Origin: Cucumis sativus
Lineage: Eukaryota; Streptophyta; Magnoliopsida; Cucurbitales; Cucurbitaceae
NCBI RefSeq assembly: GCF_000004075.3
Contig: NC_026656.2
Span: 18,796,607 to 18,860,606 of the forward strand
Length of the DNA: 64,000 bases
Direction of reading: 5' to 3'
The notes under the pieces are model-generated. The model was given only the letters and a program-made list of their open reading frames with translations, searched no databases and was not told the DNA's origin. The first letter of the stretch is position 1. Each line of letters starts with the position of its first letter. The position numbers were made by a program, and so were the translations under genes. Positions 40,771-54,100 of the stretch are shown one piece after another.

Positions 40771-41979
40771 AAAGATGTGACAGAAAGGATGAGATAGAGT
40801 ATGAACTAATGAGTTAAGTTTGATGAGATGAGAAGGTTCATTGAAAGAGAAAAATATAATATGCATGGATAGAGCTACAGATTGTTGGATAAACCCTATT
40901 TTACTAAATTGGAATTTTTGCAATATAAAGAAGAATATGTGTAGAGCCAATCATATTATCTTAAGAAGATGATCATATACTAAAACCAATTGGTTGTTCT
41001 TGTTATTGGGAAATGTTCTTGTATGTCTGAAGCTCAAACAACTCAAATATTTTTGTGCTCAAACAAATACACTCATAGAACTGGGGTTAACAGATCATCC
41101 GACTTGTCTTACTTGCTTTGTGTAAGCAACTTCAACCCACCTCCGATCAAATCTTTGACCAGTGAGATGTCTCTGTTGTACTTCCTAATTACTCTTATCG
41201 ACTACTTTGTTAGGAAGAATATGTTTTCTTTCTTAGAATTTGTAGTTTCATTAGGGTTCAATAAGAGAGATCTAAACTTTTGACCAACAAAGAATTATTG
41301 TGTTATTTAAATTTGTTAACATTTATTTATTATTTTTAATTTTCTTTTACATGGACTAATATCATGCCATTCAATTATCATCAATTTTATTGATTCTTAA
41401 ACCCATCCATTCAAATTGTAAAGTCATATAAATAATTTCATGGTAAACGGTTGTTCAATTCTCTCATATCCTAACGTTAATTATAGTTTAGGTAGAATGA
41501 CATACTCATACCCTAAATATGTTTAGGTTAAATCACCATGATTTTTCTAGTAATTAAAGGAAGATTCTCAAAACAAAGTTAGAAAAAGCAACAACTTCCA
41601 TGAGGACAAAAGAAGAACAGCTACAATCAGTGTATAAATAAAATAAAATATGGATATGCAAGTGAAGTGTATAAATCAAAGCATATTGGTTATCAAACAA
41701 AAATGAGTCTTTTAGAGAAATGCCATGAAATTGCAAAAGGGACTAAAATTATATACATACAAGGACAACCAATAAATCTAATCATTCACTTTCAAGAAAC
41801 TGTTGTGAAAATTTCTTTATCCTTTCTGCAAATCATCATTTTTCTGTTTTTGGAACCACACTTTTGCATCTTCATACATTATAATTTTAGTGAATGTGTT
41901 GTTATTGTGAACCCCAGTGGGTTTTTCATTTTCTTTTGTAAAAAGGAAAAAGCATTTAACATCATTTTTGGAAATGTTT
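40771..41979. other. Intergenic region, no supported gene
   Basis: AT-rich spacer. The open frames at 40990-41283, 41554-41736 and 41667-41981 give translations without recognised motifs. Confidence 0.4.
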
Positions 41980-42800
41980 GAAACTTTCCAGTTCATAATT
42001 TCATAAGTCCTTCAAGAAACGTAAGGGTCCCTTTTCTTTTCTTTTTTTCTTTCTTTCTTTTATCCCTTTCTCTTTTCAGTTGCCATTGTTTTGTAGCTTA
42101 AGGGACAGTCCAGCTCCTCTGTAGTAGTAAGTTAAAGGAAACTTACAAAGTATAAACCAAAAAAGAACGAAACAGTTATGATGATCAACGGCCAGAATCC
42201 TAAGAACAACGTTCCTCCAATTGTTAGCAAAATTTTAGCACGAGGGATCAAATGGTACAACAAATGTTAACCTAATAGGTAAAGTAGAACCAAAGGGAGA
42301 AGTCACAAAGCAACTTATGAACAAAGACCAAACTAAAAAGATAGTAATATTCCATCCTTACCAGGGCGTTAGAGACTTCGCTTAATCCACATTGCATCCA
42401 GTCCTTGGAACATATCACATATAATTACCGATCTAGCGAGTTTATTCACAAAAAATGGTTTAAATTTTGGAGTTCAGCTAGCAATCTTCTTCAAATTCGA
42501 ATCCACATAGGGCAAAACCTCAGCCGCTCCTGCAATCGACAGTCATTACCACCAGTCTATGACCAACCATTATGTGAGTTAATGATCAATCCAACGAGAA
42601 ATCAAGTAGAAAATGAAATCAATTACCAGGTCCGAGGAGACTGACGATGGAAGAAGGGAAAGGTTTGGTGTGAACAACAACAAACTTGAATGGGGAGTTA
42701 ATAGAAGAGATTGGAACGAGGAGATGGTCTAAAGTTCACTCGAAAGCATGGTGGAGTTTCGACAGTCGTGAAGGAGAGCCGGAAGTGGAACTCGGCCGAA
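41980..42800 (-). ncRNA. Candidate spliced transcript with only short ORFs
   Basis: The minus strand has an ordered set of good splice signals: a donor CTG|GTAATT at 42626, an acceptor GATTGCAG at 42530 (97-nt intron), a donor CTG|GTAAGG at 42361 and an acceptor CTATTAG at 42272 (90-nt intron). Both introns are of typical plant length. The resulting exons contain only very short ORFs, none above about 20 codons from an ATG in the spliced form. A hydrophobic frame (TLFLGFWPLIIITVSFFF) near 42170-42220 is open but out of phase with the others. It could be a long non-coding RNA, a small-ORF gene or a decayed gene. No family was recognised. Confidence 0.25.
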
Positions 42801-43583
42801 GGATGATCTGAAAAAAATTGGGGAAGGAGAAGAAGAAGGATCGTCGGTATGGAGAGAGAAAAAGAAAATTGGAGGGAAATAGATTTTTTGATTTGGGGAA
42901 AAAATAAAAGGAAGAAATAGATTTTTTTAAAAAAAGAGGAAAAATAACCTTATTTTTAGGATCATTTTTCAAGGATTTATTTTAACATTTGAAAAACGTA
43001 ATATCCTTTTGTTTTATTTTAATTTTTAAAAATAAAGTAAGATCTTCTTCAAATGTTAATCTTTGACTGAAGTAAAATATTTTTCTAAAGATTTTATTTT
43101 AATCTTTGAAAAAAAAGTAAGATCTTCTTGAAGAGTTTTATTTTAAATTTTTAAAAAATATGACAAAGTCCAAAATATTTATACGGTTTAATTTTTTAGA
43201 ACAATAACTTTTTAAAATAATTTTGAAAACAAATTTTTTTGAAAATTTATCTATAAATTACATATTAAAATATTATTATTGAGGGGACTTTCAATATCTT
43301 ATCTAAAATGTATATCTTTTTCAAACGATTTAAATATTTCTAAAAAATATTTTAAAAAATCTGCTATTTTTGCGAACTTTTTTTTTTTTTCTAATTGAAA
43401 AGATAACCATTTTCTAAATTGTTATTTCCGTTTGCTTCCCGCCATATGAAGGAAACAGAAGATTTTTTTAAAAAATAAGAACTGCGAGATTATAGTTTGC
43501 GTTTCCGATTCCGAAGTGGAATTTCTATGGGATTATATTTTTACGAATACCCAATTCCTAATTGAAACTTGAAAACGAACCTT
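42801..43583. other. AT-rich spacer upstream of the B3 gene
   Basis: Repetitive AT-rich sequence in which phrases like AAGTAAGATCTTCTT and TTTATTTTAATNTTTGAAAAA recur (about 43020-43140), suggesting old local duplication. No coding region is supported. Confidence 0.4.
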
Positions 43584-43590
43584 TATATAA
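43584..43590 (+). promoter_or_regulatory. TATA box of the B3 gene
   Basis: TATATAA lies 58 bases upstream of the ATG at 43648, suitable for a short leader of about 30 nt. Confidence 0.55.
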
Positions 43591-43647
43591 TACAACTCTG
43601 ATTTCACTTTCATCTTTCAAACGAACCAAGCATTCGATTGTTCAACA

Positions 43648-44424
43648 ATGGAATCCAAACGCGATGTCTTCGAGACTTTAGATCTTATCTCATTGTTCGC
43701 TTCTGATCCAGCAACGGATGGAAGCTCTTCTGAGACTCAAACTCCTGAGAATGATACGGAATCGCAGCTGTCGAGCGAGAAGAGGAATAACCCTTCTGGG
43801 TCTGATGATGCGCCAAGGACGGAGACGCGAAAACGAAAGGCGAGGGAGAAGAGTAATAATAACAATTCTCCTGGGTCGTCTGGTCGTAGGCCGAAGAAGG
43901 AGAGGCGAAAAGACGTAGTGTTTTCGAAGACGATTGAGATGCCACAGATGCTGAGAGATCGGATTGAAGAATTGGGTGGCTTTAACATCCAATTTGCGAC
44001 TCAAAAGAGACTGCAAGACACTGACATGAACAAGAACCACGGTCGATTACTGATTCCTTTTAAAAAACTGGTGAATGATTTTGCATCAGAAGAGGAGAAG
44101 AGGCTGTTGAAGCAACATGATCAAGAGGATTTGAAAAACAAGAATGGAATGACAGTGTTGATAATTGATCCTCAGTTAAGAAACAGACAGATTGGGCTGA
44201 AAATGTGGAAGGTTGGGCAACACGAAAGCTATTGTCTGATGTCAAAGTGGAATTTGTTTGTCAAAGAGAATTCACTCGAAAGTGGAGATTACATCCAACT
44301 TTGGAGTTTTAGATCAGATAACGCTTTTATAGTTGGGCATGAAGCTCAACTGCCTATCAACTCCAATCTTTGCTTCGCTTTCGTTAAACTTGACATCTCG
44401 GAGGGAATTTTTAAATTTATTTGA
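43648..44424 (+). CDS. B3-domain protein (At1g05920-like, DUF313 type)
   Basis: A probable DNA-binding regulator in the nucleus. The intronless frame encodes 258 aa. The first ~90 residues are polar, Ser/Asn/Glu-rich and disordered, with a strongly basic segment (TRKRKAREKSNNNNSPGSSG, then RRPKKERRKD) that should act as a nuclear localisation signal. Residues ~95-258 fit the divergent plant B3 group once called DUF313: MPQMLRDRIEELGG, then KNHGRLLIPFKKLVNDFASE, the TVLIIDP strand, LKMWKVGQHESYCLMSKWN, and the closing LESGDYIQLWSFR. This group is plant-specific and often expanded by tandem duplication; I see no second copy here. Members other than the classical B3 families are poorly characterised, so target DNA and role are unknown. 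Confidence 0.9.
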   Translation: MESKRDVFETLDLISLFASDPATDGSSSETQTPENDTESQLSSEKRNNPSGSDDAPRTETRKRKAREKSNNNNSPGSSGRRPKKERRKDVVFSKTIEMPQMLRDRIEELGGFNIQFATQKRLQDTDMNKNHGRLLIPFKKLVNDFASEEEKRLLKQHDQEDLKNKNGMTVLIIDPQLRNRQIGLKMWKVGQHESYCLMSKWNLFVKENSLESGDYIQLWSFRSDNAFIVGHEAQLPINSNLCFAFVKLDISEGIFKFI

Positions 44425-45280
44425 TGTAATTAATCTGTAAAGGATTCACTTCATTCAATTATTAATAGCATTAATTGTTCAATTGTTAATAGCATTAATA
44501 GTAAAATAACATTCTGTTAAATGTTCGATAATTTTTATAATTTTTTAATAGATTTAAACTTTTCTAGCCGAATTCGTTTATAGTTTAGATAAATGATTTT
44601 AAAAAATAGCCAAATATATTAAAATATTTACAAATTTTAGCAAAATTTTGATACTTTATATAAAAACATATAATTGCTAATTTTGTTACATATTTTAAAT
44701 ATTTTATCAAATTTGTTATTTTTGATAATTTTATCTGTAAGCGTAGTAGTTATTTAGGAACGTCACGATCGGACAAATAAACTCATTCAATTAACAATTT
44801 CATAAAAGTCTTTTTAGAGCATATTAGAAAGTGATTTTATAATTTCAATCATAATATAACACATATACTTGCAAAAGATTGGATGTAATTCGTACTTTGA
44901 ATCCCACACTTATTTACTTTATTTTGAATTCTGCAAAATTAATAATACTCATATTTCTGTCTAACAATTTCACCTCAATCGTTCATTTTATAAGTAATAA
45001 TAATAATAAACAGCCATAATTTGTGTTATTCTTTAAAAAAAACTAGAAAATAAATTCTTTTTATTTCTAGATTTTTTTTTACATAATTTTAGAAACAAAA
45101 AATTAAGAATAGTGACCAAATAGAAGGCAAACAGACATTACAGGACTAAAGTTGTATTGAAATGGCGTAAGTGCAACTATGTACTAGAATTTTAACTAAT
45201 TATATATTCCTCTGTTTTGAGGAATTTATGAAGACACAGATTGGTTGATTTTTTTTTTTAAGAAAAAAAAAAAACTATTT
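44425..45280. other. Convergent spacer between the B3 and 5'-nucleotidase genes
   Basis: AT-rich 3' flanks of two convergent genes. Around 44590-44720, AAAATATTTACAAATTTTAGC and the inverse ATTGCTAATTTTGTTACATATTTTAAATATTTTATC resemble the arms of the inverted-repeat element at 55.6-55.8 kb, so a decayed relative may be present. No coding region is supported. Confidence 0.4.
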
Positions 45281-48200
45281 TCACAAAGGAATGATGCCAA
45301 ATTCATGGGGCATAAAATCTTCACTTGGCCTGTAGTATTTATCTGGGGAATATAGGCTCAAGTTGGTCACTTGGCTGCTGTAAAGGCAAGCAAATCTCTC
45401 TACTTGATGAGCAAATCTAGAGTTTTGATATCCAGTCTTCATCAGTTGTCCCCAAACCCCATGAAACTGCCATATTTGTAGAGGAAATGAACCTTTTTAA
45501 GTTTCTTGAAAATTTTGAAACATTATACAAATACTCTAATTCTGAAAGAACATGCTCCATGCCGTCCGTACCTTTCGATGACATTCCCGTAGAGCATCTT
45601 GATGACTCAACCGCACTTGTTCTCGTTCACCCTGTAAAACGAACCAAGTCAAGCTTCGTTTACATGAGTGCCTACCCTATTAGTTTTAGAGTTGAATTAT
45701 GATGATTATTGAGCATCACCTCTAACTGATGTAGTTCAGTAGATAATCTGTCCTTGTCATCAGCCTCAATATCTTCAAATCTATAACAAAAAAATTATTA
45801 CATTTCAATCTAGGTGAGATCAGCACACGGCAGGATAAAGACAGAAGAGCATAGAACAAAATGAGGAAAAAAGTCCAGAAAAAGTACTTGAGAGACCACT
45901 TCAAATGATGTATTTGGTCTTCAATGGCATCCCGCTCGTTTCTTAATTGTTGAAGTTGCTGCACAAGGTTGACGTGTACATGTTACATTACTTAAAGCGA
46001 GGAATTCACGAGTTGAACTATTCCATTTTTGTTTCTTTTAAACAATAAATATAGTTTTGCATAGTTGCTGATAAAAAAACAGAGTTGAAAACCTTGCGGG
46101 TCTTCCTCAACTCCCATAAGAGCTCGACCTCCCTTTCAAGCTCTGGAACAACAAGCATAGTCCTCCATCCTGCCAAATCACCAAGCAACGAATGATAAAT
46201 GCTTATAACATAACACTAATAACAGAGTAACAATTTTGGAAAAAATGTGGGTGGAATACCAAGAGCCTTTTTGCTTCGTAATATATCTCCATAGATGTGA
46301 TCTCCAACATAAAGAACCTTAAAAGAAACAAAAAAGAGAAAAGGGTTAAAAAAGAAGTTGTGGCGAAGTATCAATATTCAAATAGAAAGGTTATGAAACA
46401 AAATAGCCGTAAGCTTGGATCTGCCGGGACAGAAGAGAAAACCATTACGACTTATTATGCAAACTATCATCTTTTCCCCCCCTTTTCTTTCCAACACATA
46501 CCGTATCACTACTAGATAAAGTAAGAGTTTACCTGTGAACTCGATTCAATGGAAAGAAGTTTGTGCAGATGCCTGACATTGCCTCCCTGGAAGAATGCAT
46601 GTTAAAGGCAATCTAAGTATCATATTGGGGGTATATCTTGTCAAAAAGATTTTAACATGACAGAAGGCAGAAGGTTCCATCCCATACCTGAAAAACTCTG
46701 CAAGATTTACTTAACTTTGTAGGTGACAAAGCTATTGACGCCATTCCCACCTTCATTGATGAATTAAGGTTAAATTAAAACCATAAACAAAATGCATCTG
46801 ATGATAACAAACTTACGCAGCTAACCTGAGGCATTGGCGAACCATTATCAGTATTAAGTAGCATTCCAGACTTTGCTTCAACCTCAAATAGATTAGCACG
46901 GTTGTCATCATGAAAGAAACCTGGTTTAGCACTGTTTTTACAAATAATTTTTCAGGAAAAAGATCCAAGGAAATGAGAAATCTAAATAGACGTTGGTACT
47001 AGACCAATTCAGTGCTTGGCTCCGCTATTGTAGTTGCAAAAGAAAAAGACATCTAAACAGTACAACACCTTGCTACTGTTTCAACTGTACAAAAATCCAG
47101 TCACAACACGACATCATACCTCCATTTCATCCCCTTTTGAAACAATGGCTAAGATGGAATTTTCTTACATAGACTACGTAATTCAGTTCCCTCTCGAATA
47201 AAAGTTAAATAACCAAATAAAAACAATGAAATAATGAAGCAAGAATCACGAGACAGAAGACAACAATCAAATAGTTTCAATATTTTGTCTCCTCATAAAT
47301 AAATCCAGTTCCCAAATCAGGCTAACGGTATTCATATTTATGTCTTGTTTTATCGGAACATAAGTTCCAAACATAAAAATATATCAAGATAGACCAAATT
47401 TAAAAAGCCATTAAATAATGAAGCAAAACTCAAGAGACAGAAAACAAGAATGCAATATCTTCAAGAAAAAACGTGTCAACATTTGAATTTCACTCCACAA
47501 TTTTGATCAGTAAACAATAACTGTCAACATATTTATACTGAACTATTAACCATGGGCATAGATGAATTTATATTAGGATGTTAGAGGACAACCTGCCAGT
47601 GATAACAACATCGAAGTACTGAAGCCAATCAAAATTGCACTTCTGATCACCATCTGGTGTAGAAGAATTACAAAGGAAGTTCATCACAACGTTTGTATAG
47701 TCCCATAAGCTGCAATCAATATCGAACCCTTAGGAACTACTGTATATGGGATGACAATAGTAATACTTTGAAACTAATGTACCTGTTTGTCACCAAGAAA
47801 GTAGAACGGCCTGAATCTCTAAGCATTTTAAGCATGGGCAAAATTGTTGTATCTACATTGATATATCTAAGAAGGCAATGCCCCAAAGTAGGGGGAAAGA
47901 AGATGTTAGTTCATGATTGACAATAAGAAAATCAGCATTACAGATACCAAGTTCAAGTGCAAAACCCCCCACGAAAGAAAGAATCAAGAAAGATTTCGAG
48001 TCACTATTACAAAACTAAAAAAGTCTATATTATTTGATCACTCAAGAAATTCTCACTAAGAGATTCAACCTTTGCATCCTCACCTTTCGGGATCTTTTGC
48101 AACCATTTGCTTTAAGGTTCCATCACGGTGACACAAATCTACAGCAGCCCTAACATCTTTATACATCCGAGCATAACTGGGAGAACCAAAAAAGAAACAA

Positions 48201-49616
48201 TGCAGAGCAACTAAACATATCACAATCAAGATAATACCACAAACCATAAACAATTTCACAACAATACAGATTAGATTAAATGGCTATGAACCACACTTCA
48301 CGATGGACATATAAACCAGTATAAAAAACAACAAAATTAAGCTCTACTATTTTGATGTGGCAAAAAAATCTCACAAAATTAAACACTAGATTAAATGCTT
48401 TAGATCCACGACCTAACATGCTTGAAAGTTTCAGGTTTAAATTTTTTTATATGGGAAGATCTTAATTTATTACCTTTAAGATTGGCCTAAAAACCATATT
48501 TGTCTGTGTTCGTAATCCAAACATTTTTTGATTAATTTGGTTTAATAAAATCCAGCATCCTATAACTTATGAAAGAAAACAAACTTTTAAAAAACTATGG
48601 CCAGATTATTGAGTCGATATTCAAAAATAAAATAAAAGAAGTAAAAAGTGCCAAGGCAGAACGAATTCCTACTCAATATCTTCTGGAACTTTGTCTGGAT
48701 TATTATCCTTGAAGTCAACCAGTTGAGCAAACAAGTAGGCTTCCGCAAGTGAAAAAAGGGTATCAATAAGAGCATAGTCAGGTTCATCAAAAGAATCCCG
48801 TACTAAAGTATTTCCATAGGTATCAACTTTATCATCCTTGGACAACTCTTTGAAACCATGGTAAGCCACTTTGACGTACTTGTGCCTATCCATCTATACA
48901 CAGACACTATGTCAGTCATTCTAGCCATTACATTTCAATTGGAAATAAGTACAGGTGAAAATAAAACTAGGGTGTAGGAAAAACCATAGGAAGAATGCAA
49001 TAATGAAAGAGTAGAGTCACCTTCAATATGTTGCCTCTCCTTTTATCAAGAACCAAACCTCTGACCATGTATTTCCAGTCAAATGACCAATTCAGCAACT
49101 GTATAAGGTCAATATACTCTTAACCAATGAATAAATATTGCTACATCTCGTATTTAAAGAAAACAAAATGAACTAAAGGAAGTAAAGATACATTTAAGTT
49201 GCAACAACTGAATAAAAAGAAGTCACCGACATTCACCAACAAAATCTTAACATTAAAGTTAAAGTCCGGAAAGTGGAAGATGAGCAGCTAATTAAAAAAA
49301 TTAATTTAAGTTACAAAAAGTAACAAACCTCTTCAGAATATCCCAAATCATAAACCAACTTTCTTATTGTGCCTTCATATGCGAGGGACTCAAAAGTTTC
49401 CGGCTTGTATTGTGCCAACGTGTAATCCATGTCAAACCCCACGGCAACAATATTTTTCATATTCAAAGATCTATTGCAAAAGATCTGCTTTCCGATATCA
49501 ATTTTGCATTCTTCTGCTGATGACCATATGCATGGCTCCTGGCCATCCTCAACGTGGGTAACATCAAGAGAATGTGTTCTCTTGTCCTTCAAAACAGTCC
49601 CAAGGTTCTCACCCAT
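45281..49616 (-). CDS. HAD-family 5'-nucleotidase (cytosolic purine 5'-nucleotidase type)
   Basis: A member of the 5'-nucleotidase (NT5C2-like) HAD hydrolases, expected to dephosphorylate nucleoside monophosphates. Fifteen coding exons: 49329-49616, 49021-49098, 48673-48893, 48084-48176, 47783-47866, 47593-47709, 46826-46931, 46688-46750, 46533-46586, 46260-46317, 46093-46169, 45888-45958, 45720-45780, 45572-45631 and 45281-45466; total 1,617 nt, 538 aa. The catalytic loop is GFDMDYTLAQY with nucleophile Asp62 and general acid Asp64; motif II is STFLVTNS, and VLYVGDHIYGDI supplies the late Asp pair. A coiled-coil-like stretch (LQQLRNERDAIEDQIHHLKW) follows. The end PSEDFMPHEFGIIPL fits plant homologues such as At5g48960, as I remember them. 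The start is the first ATG in an exon beginning at an acceptor near 49645, so the 5' leader is spliced. Confidence 0.95.
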
Positions 49617-49645
49617 GGCATCAATAGGACGCAACTGATTTAATC

Positions 49646-51110
49646 CTGCTATGGTAGTTAACAGAAAAGGGAAACTACGAGCTTCAAATTGAGATCTAAT
49701 AAACAGTCCAAAATTTACTCTGTGATTTAATATAAACCAACAAAGTATCAGAACATAGATGTATAAAAAAAACTAATAATTTTTCATATTGAAGTCCCGA
49801 CTCTGGAAGTCAATACTGCCAAATAGATTATAGATCCTGTACGAGACAAACCCATAATCGAACCCAAAAGACAGACATTCAAAATTACTCTCCTGTCCCC
49901 TAATATAAAACTTGTTCACGAAATAACAGTAATCTGACTTCCTAAGCACAAATATTTTCTAGCTATTAGGGGAAAGAGCCAATTTACTGTTAGTGGAAAC
50001 ATTTTCTATCAGCTTAGTTGCTTATCAAAGTACACAAATTCAAGCAGTCAATTCCCTCTCAGCTTTCAGAACCTCTCTACAATCGATAGTAATCTCTAAT
50101 GCAAGAAGAAGATATTGTTGCAAAGAAAAGAAAAGAGAGAAGCTAAGCACAAGGTTCCAACAACACCAGACTTGAGTGATTCAACAATTCACACCTACAT
50201 CCAACATGAGAACTGAGAAGCAGTCAGGATCCCTTTCTACATTAATCTTGGAGTGGAGAAATGACGCAAGATGGTCGTGCATTCTTATACATTTCTTTCA
50301 AAATTATTCAGATATTGAAATAACCAATTTTGCCAACTAACTCCTCTCCTCTTCTTTCCTGTGGACGGTCTGAATTAGCTTCAGGTTTTAAATCAAATCG
50401 ACAATCAAAAAACACAAATCTTCTCTCCCGCAGAAAGCCAAGCCTTAATTCCTTACTCCTACTCTAAATGGTCAAATATAAACCAAACCGAACCAAACTC
50501 CATATCCAACACACATCCAAAATTCAACTCTCTCAAACAAGAAAAGAAAAAGCCCTTTCAGTGTCTTTAAAATATCCCACTCAAGAACACTGGCGAATGC
50601 ATCCCAAACCTGCAGTTTCCAATTCTTGAATATTTTGTCAACTAAATGATCAAACTATTCCCCAAGAAAAAGGTGAATACACATATACATCAATTCAATC
50701 TTGATGTACACACAAACATACAAACACAAAGGGACACATACCTGAGAGATGAAAGAGCAAACTGAACGACGAACCTGAATCAGAAAGGTGCTAAATCCTC
50801 AAAAAGCAACACTAGAATGTTAATTACAACAGACCAACGTACGGACAATGAAGGTCGAGAAAACAGAGCAATAAACCAAAGGAAAATTAATGACACGTTT
50901 CAATTTGACCCAATTTATAAATGCCCCACATACATACAACAAACATGGCAGTTAAGCTCAATCTTGGAAAGAAAAGAAGAAGAAAAAGACAAACCTAGGG
51001 TATGAATCCTTTTGGGTTTGCGGATAAAGGAATTGGGAATTCCCAGAAAACCTGGGGAGGATAAAGGATATGTGAATTCGAGCGAGAATAAGGAGAGGCA
51101 AAAGGAAACC
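49646..51110 (-). promoter_or_regulatory. 5'UTR intron and first exon of the 5'-nucleotidase gene
   Basis: An acceptor (CTACCATAGCAG) at 49646 and a strong donor (CATCTCTCAG|GTATGTG) at 50741 suggest a leader intron of about 1.1 kb, with a non-coding first exon extending right from 50742 towards about 50800-51100. The intron itself contains no recognisable gene; frames at 49993-50175 and 50817-51005 are not supported. The exact first exon needs transcript data. Confidence 0.45.
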
Positions 51111-54100
51111 TGTCTCCTGGGAATTCGCATGGTGCATTTAAATAGGCATTTGGGGAAAGAGAGAGTTAAAAATGAAAGGGGAAGATTAAAGAAAAAGGAA
51201 AGGGGAGAATCAGATTCCGAAATGGACGCGACAGATGTTGGATTAGGAGTTGTGGCATTTGGGAAATTGATGAGAAACAACAAATCTAAATTCCCAATAT
51301 ACCGAAATTAAGAGAGCAGTGGAAGTTGAATTTGTAGAGGGAATTATTCGAACCCAGGATCAAATTGGTTGGGAAAATGGAATCGTACACCTAACTTTTT
51401 GATTCCCTATTCACCGGGAAAATGTGCTTTGATTGCTCCGGTCCGGTTGCGGAACTTGAAGCATCTTCGAAGAAGGATTGTGGGTTTTCGCCACGTGGAA
51501 CTTGCTTACAAGAGAGAGATTGTGGTTGACGATTACTGTTTGATGGGATGGCGCCGATCAGTTTCGCCGATGAAGATGGTGGACAATAGATGGCGAAGAT
51601 TTAACCTCCATTTTTCATTTTCCTTTTTCCTTTTTCTTTTTTTCTCTCCTCATCGCTTTCTCAACGAGAAACTGTCGCAGTGCATAATTCTGGCGGGTAA
51701 ATATTGTTCGTCGCTTCCCCCTCCTTTTTTAACCCTTTCTTTTATTTTCTTACTCTTTAAATATTTTTCTAATTATATATTTTAAACGCCTATTTTCAAA
51801 TTTACACAAATGTTTGTACAAATTTTATTATTTCTTACCCAATTTACTTTTTACTTCTTTCATAATCATTTTATTTTTTTAATTAACTATATTTCTTATC
51901 TTAATTAAGTACAGAGTTATTAACCAAAATTTAAAAAATTAAAAATTAAAAGCAACATTTTTTTAGTTTAAAAAATAGACTTTGTTCTTTTAGACTATGG
52001 TTAAAGTATATATAACAATTCAAAATTTTAAGGCAGAAAGTAATATTTATAATGACTTTTATTTATATAAAAAAATCAAATAAAATATAAAATTTTATTA
52101 TAAAAATTCAGAATATTTTACCTTTTACCTTTCTTTCAATTTTTTTTAAATATAAAAAACTGATAAACGTAACAAAAACTCTTTAAAATAAAATCGGAGT
52201 AAATATTTTTTCAAATATTCTATTTTTGATAATTTATTTTTGTCAAATATTCTATTTATTACCATTTCTTTGTTTTATTATTTAATTTCTACATTTCTAG
52301 ATCTTTACCTTAGTCTTAATTTTCTTTAACTAAATCCTGAGAAATTAATGCCAGTAATTAACATGAAATTTGTCTAACATACTGCCCAACTTTATTCTAC
52401 ACATCATACTTTAATAATACTTTTTTTCTTCCATGCTTATTGTATCATGAGTTAGCTTAATTTGTTGTTCGAGTTGTTTTTCGTGAAAATATACTTTATT
52501 TCATTTTTACTTTTTCTAAATTAGTGAAATTCAAAACGAGTATATAAATTGTAACAACTAAAAGTTTGAAGGATTCAAGTTTGTCATATATCATATCACT
52601 TAAATTAATCCCAAAACTTCATTTCTTTTGGTAGTATAACAAATATAGAGAAAATTAATAGGTACTCATATTAAAACTGTTGTTGTTATTTTATGGAAGT
52701 GATTTTAATATTAATCAAAAACTCCATATAACCATCTAAGTCAAGGAGAAAAATTCAATACTAATATCCAATTTAGTGATAATTTCATAATTTGGTACTA
52801 ATTTAAGAAATTTTATTTTAAGAAAACTCATGTAAAATTAATAAAAGCATATTATTAAGTACCTAATGCATACCAAATGTACATATTAAATTAACTAAAA
52901 CAAGTAAACAAACAAAATGTGCACTTCCAATAAGTACCTAAACTTCATCTATTAATAAATAAACTATGCACGTTTTACGTTTATTCTTTAAAATAATCAA
53001 TAGTATCCAAAAAAGTCATATTTAAAAAGTATTCTCAAATAAGAAAATAATATTGTTGATTGATATATATATATACACACAAATTATCTATAATAATATA
53101 ATGTTATTAATTAATATTGTTATTTTTAATTGCTTGAATGTGATAGTTGTAAATTATATTCTATCTCATCTGATATAAAATGGAATATTAACATTTATAC
53201 TAATTTTATCATTTGATTTTTTAACATATCCATGTTCTACCCTCTATCTTAATAATTAATTTAAAAATTACTTTTGAAGTAGGTTATTAACCTTACATTT
53301 TAATTAATATATCGCAATATTTCAAAAAAATACGAGGTAACAAGTTTGTATAAAATTAATGAACGTTGAAAGATATTGATACTAATAGACTTTTATTAAT
53401 AATATTATTGATAAAAGTTTTTAAATATTTGTTATAGATATATCCGAAATATAAATAAATGGTTATTGATAGTTGATTTTAAATTATGGTTTGGAAAATT
53501 ACTCGAAATATTAAAAGAAAGATAGATTATTCAAGAATAATAAAATTACAAACTATTTTCACTTTATGTCGAAAATCACTAAATAAAACAAAATTTTATT
53601 ACACTTTAACTCGATTTTGCCGTAAATGATAAATAATTTGTTCATTTTATCATTTTTTACAATTCCTCCATAAAATAGGTAAGAATTTTAAATTTTATCA
53701 ATATCTATCCACATCGCTAATAGATAATGATGGACAATTATATCACTAACACATTTCAAATTTTATAATTCTTTTTATAAATATTGGTTCGATTTGGTAT
53801 ATTAATTTTTTTTTAAAGTTAATTGACTTTGTAATAATTAATTACGAATTTTTAAACTAAAAATTCAATTAATTTTTGCAACTCTTTTCAACTAGTAGCA
53901 ATAATAGAATCCAAATAACTTTGGGACTCTTTTCAACTACCAAAGAGCTATCATATACTATATTCCTTCTTTTACAAAGATTGGAGTATCTTATTCTTAG
54001 TTTGTTCCTCTTTCATTTTATTCTTTCAAAGTTTATAAAAATCATATAAAAAAACAAAATTAAACTATAATCTTTAGGAGAAAAATACATAAATATTCCA

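Noticed and set aside
41825-41880. Homeodomain-like KVWFQKQK reading on the minus strand
   Set aside because: Only a few residues resemble helix 3 of a homeodomain, the frame stops soon after, and nothing upstream matches the rest of the domain.
43685-44040. Several long frames overlapping the B3 gene on both strands
   Set aside because: They are shadows of the GC-richer B3 coding sequence; only the plus-strand frame has a domain.
45487-45702. Plus-strand open frame inside the 5'-nucleotidase gene
   Set aside because: It is the antisense shadow of minus-strand exon 45572-45631 and its introns.
51369-51785. 138-codon plus-strand open frame
   Set aside because: The translation has no motif, ends in low-complexity Phe/Leu-rich sequence, and the frame overlaps the promoter side of the 5'-nucleotidase gene.
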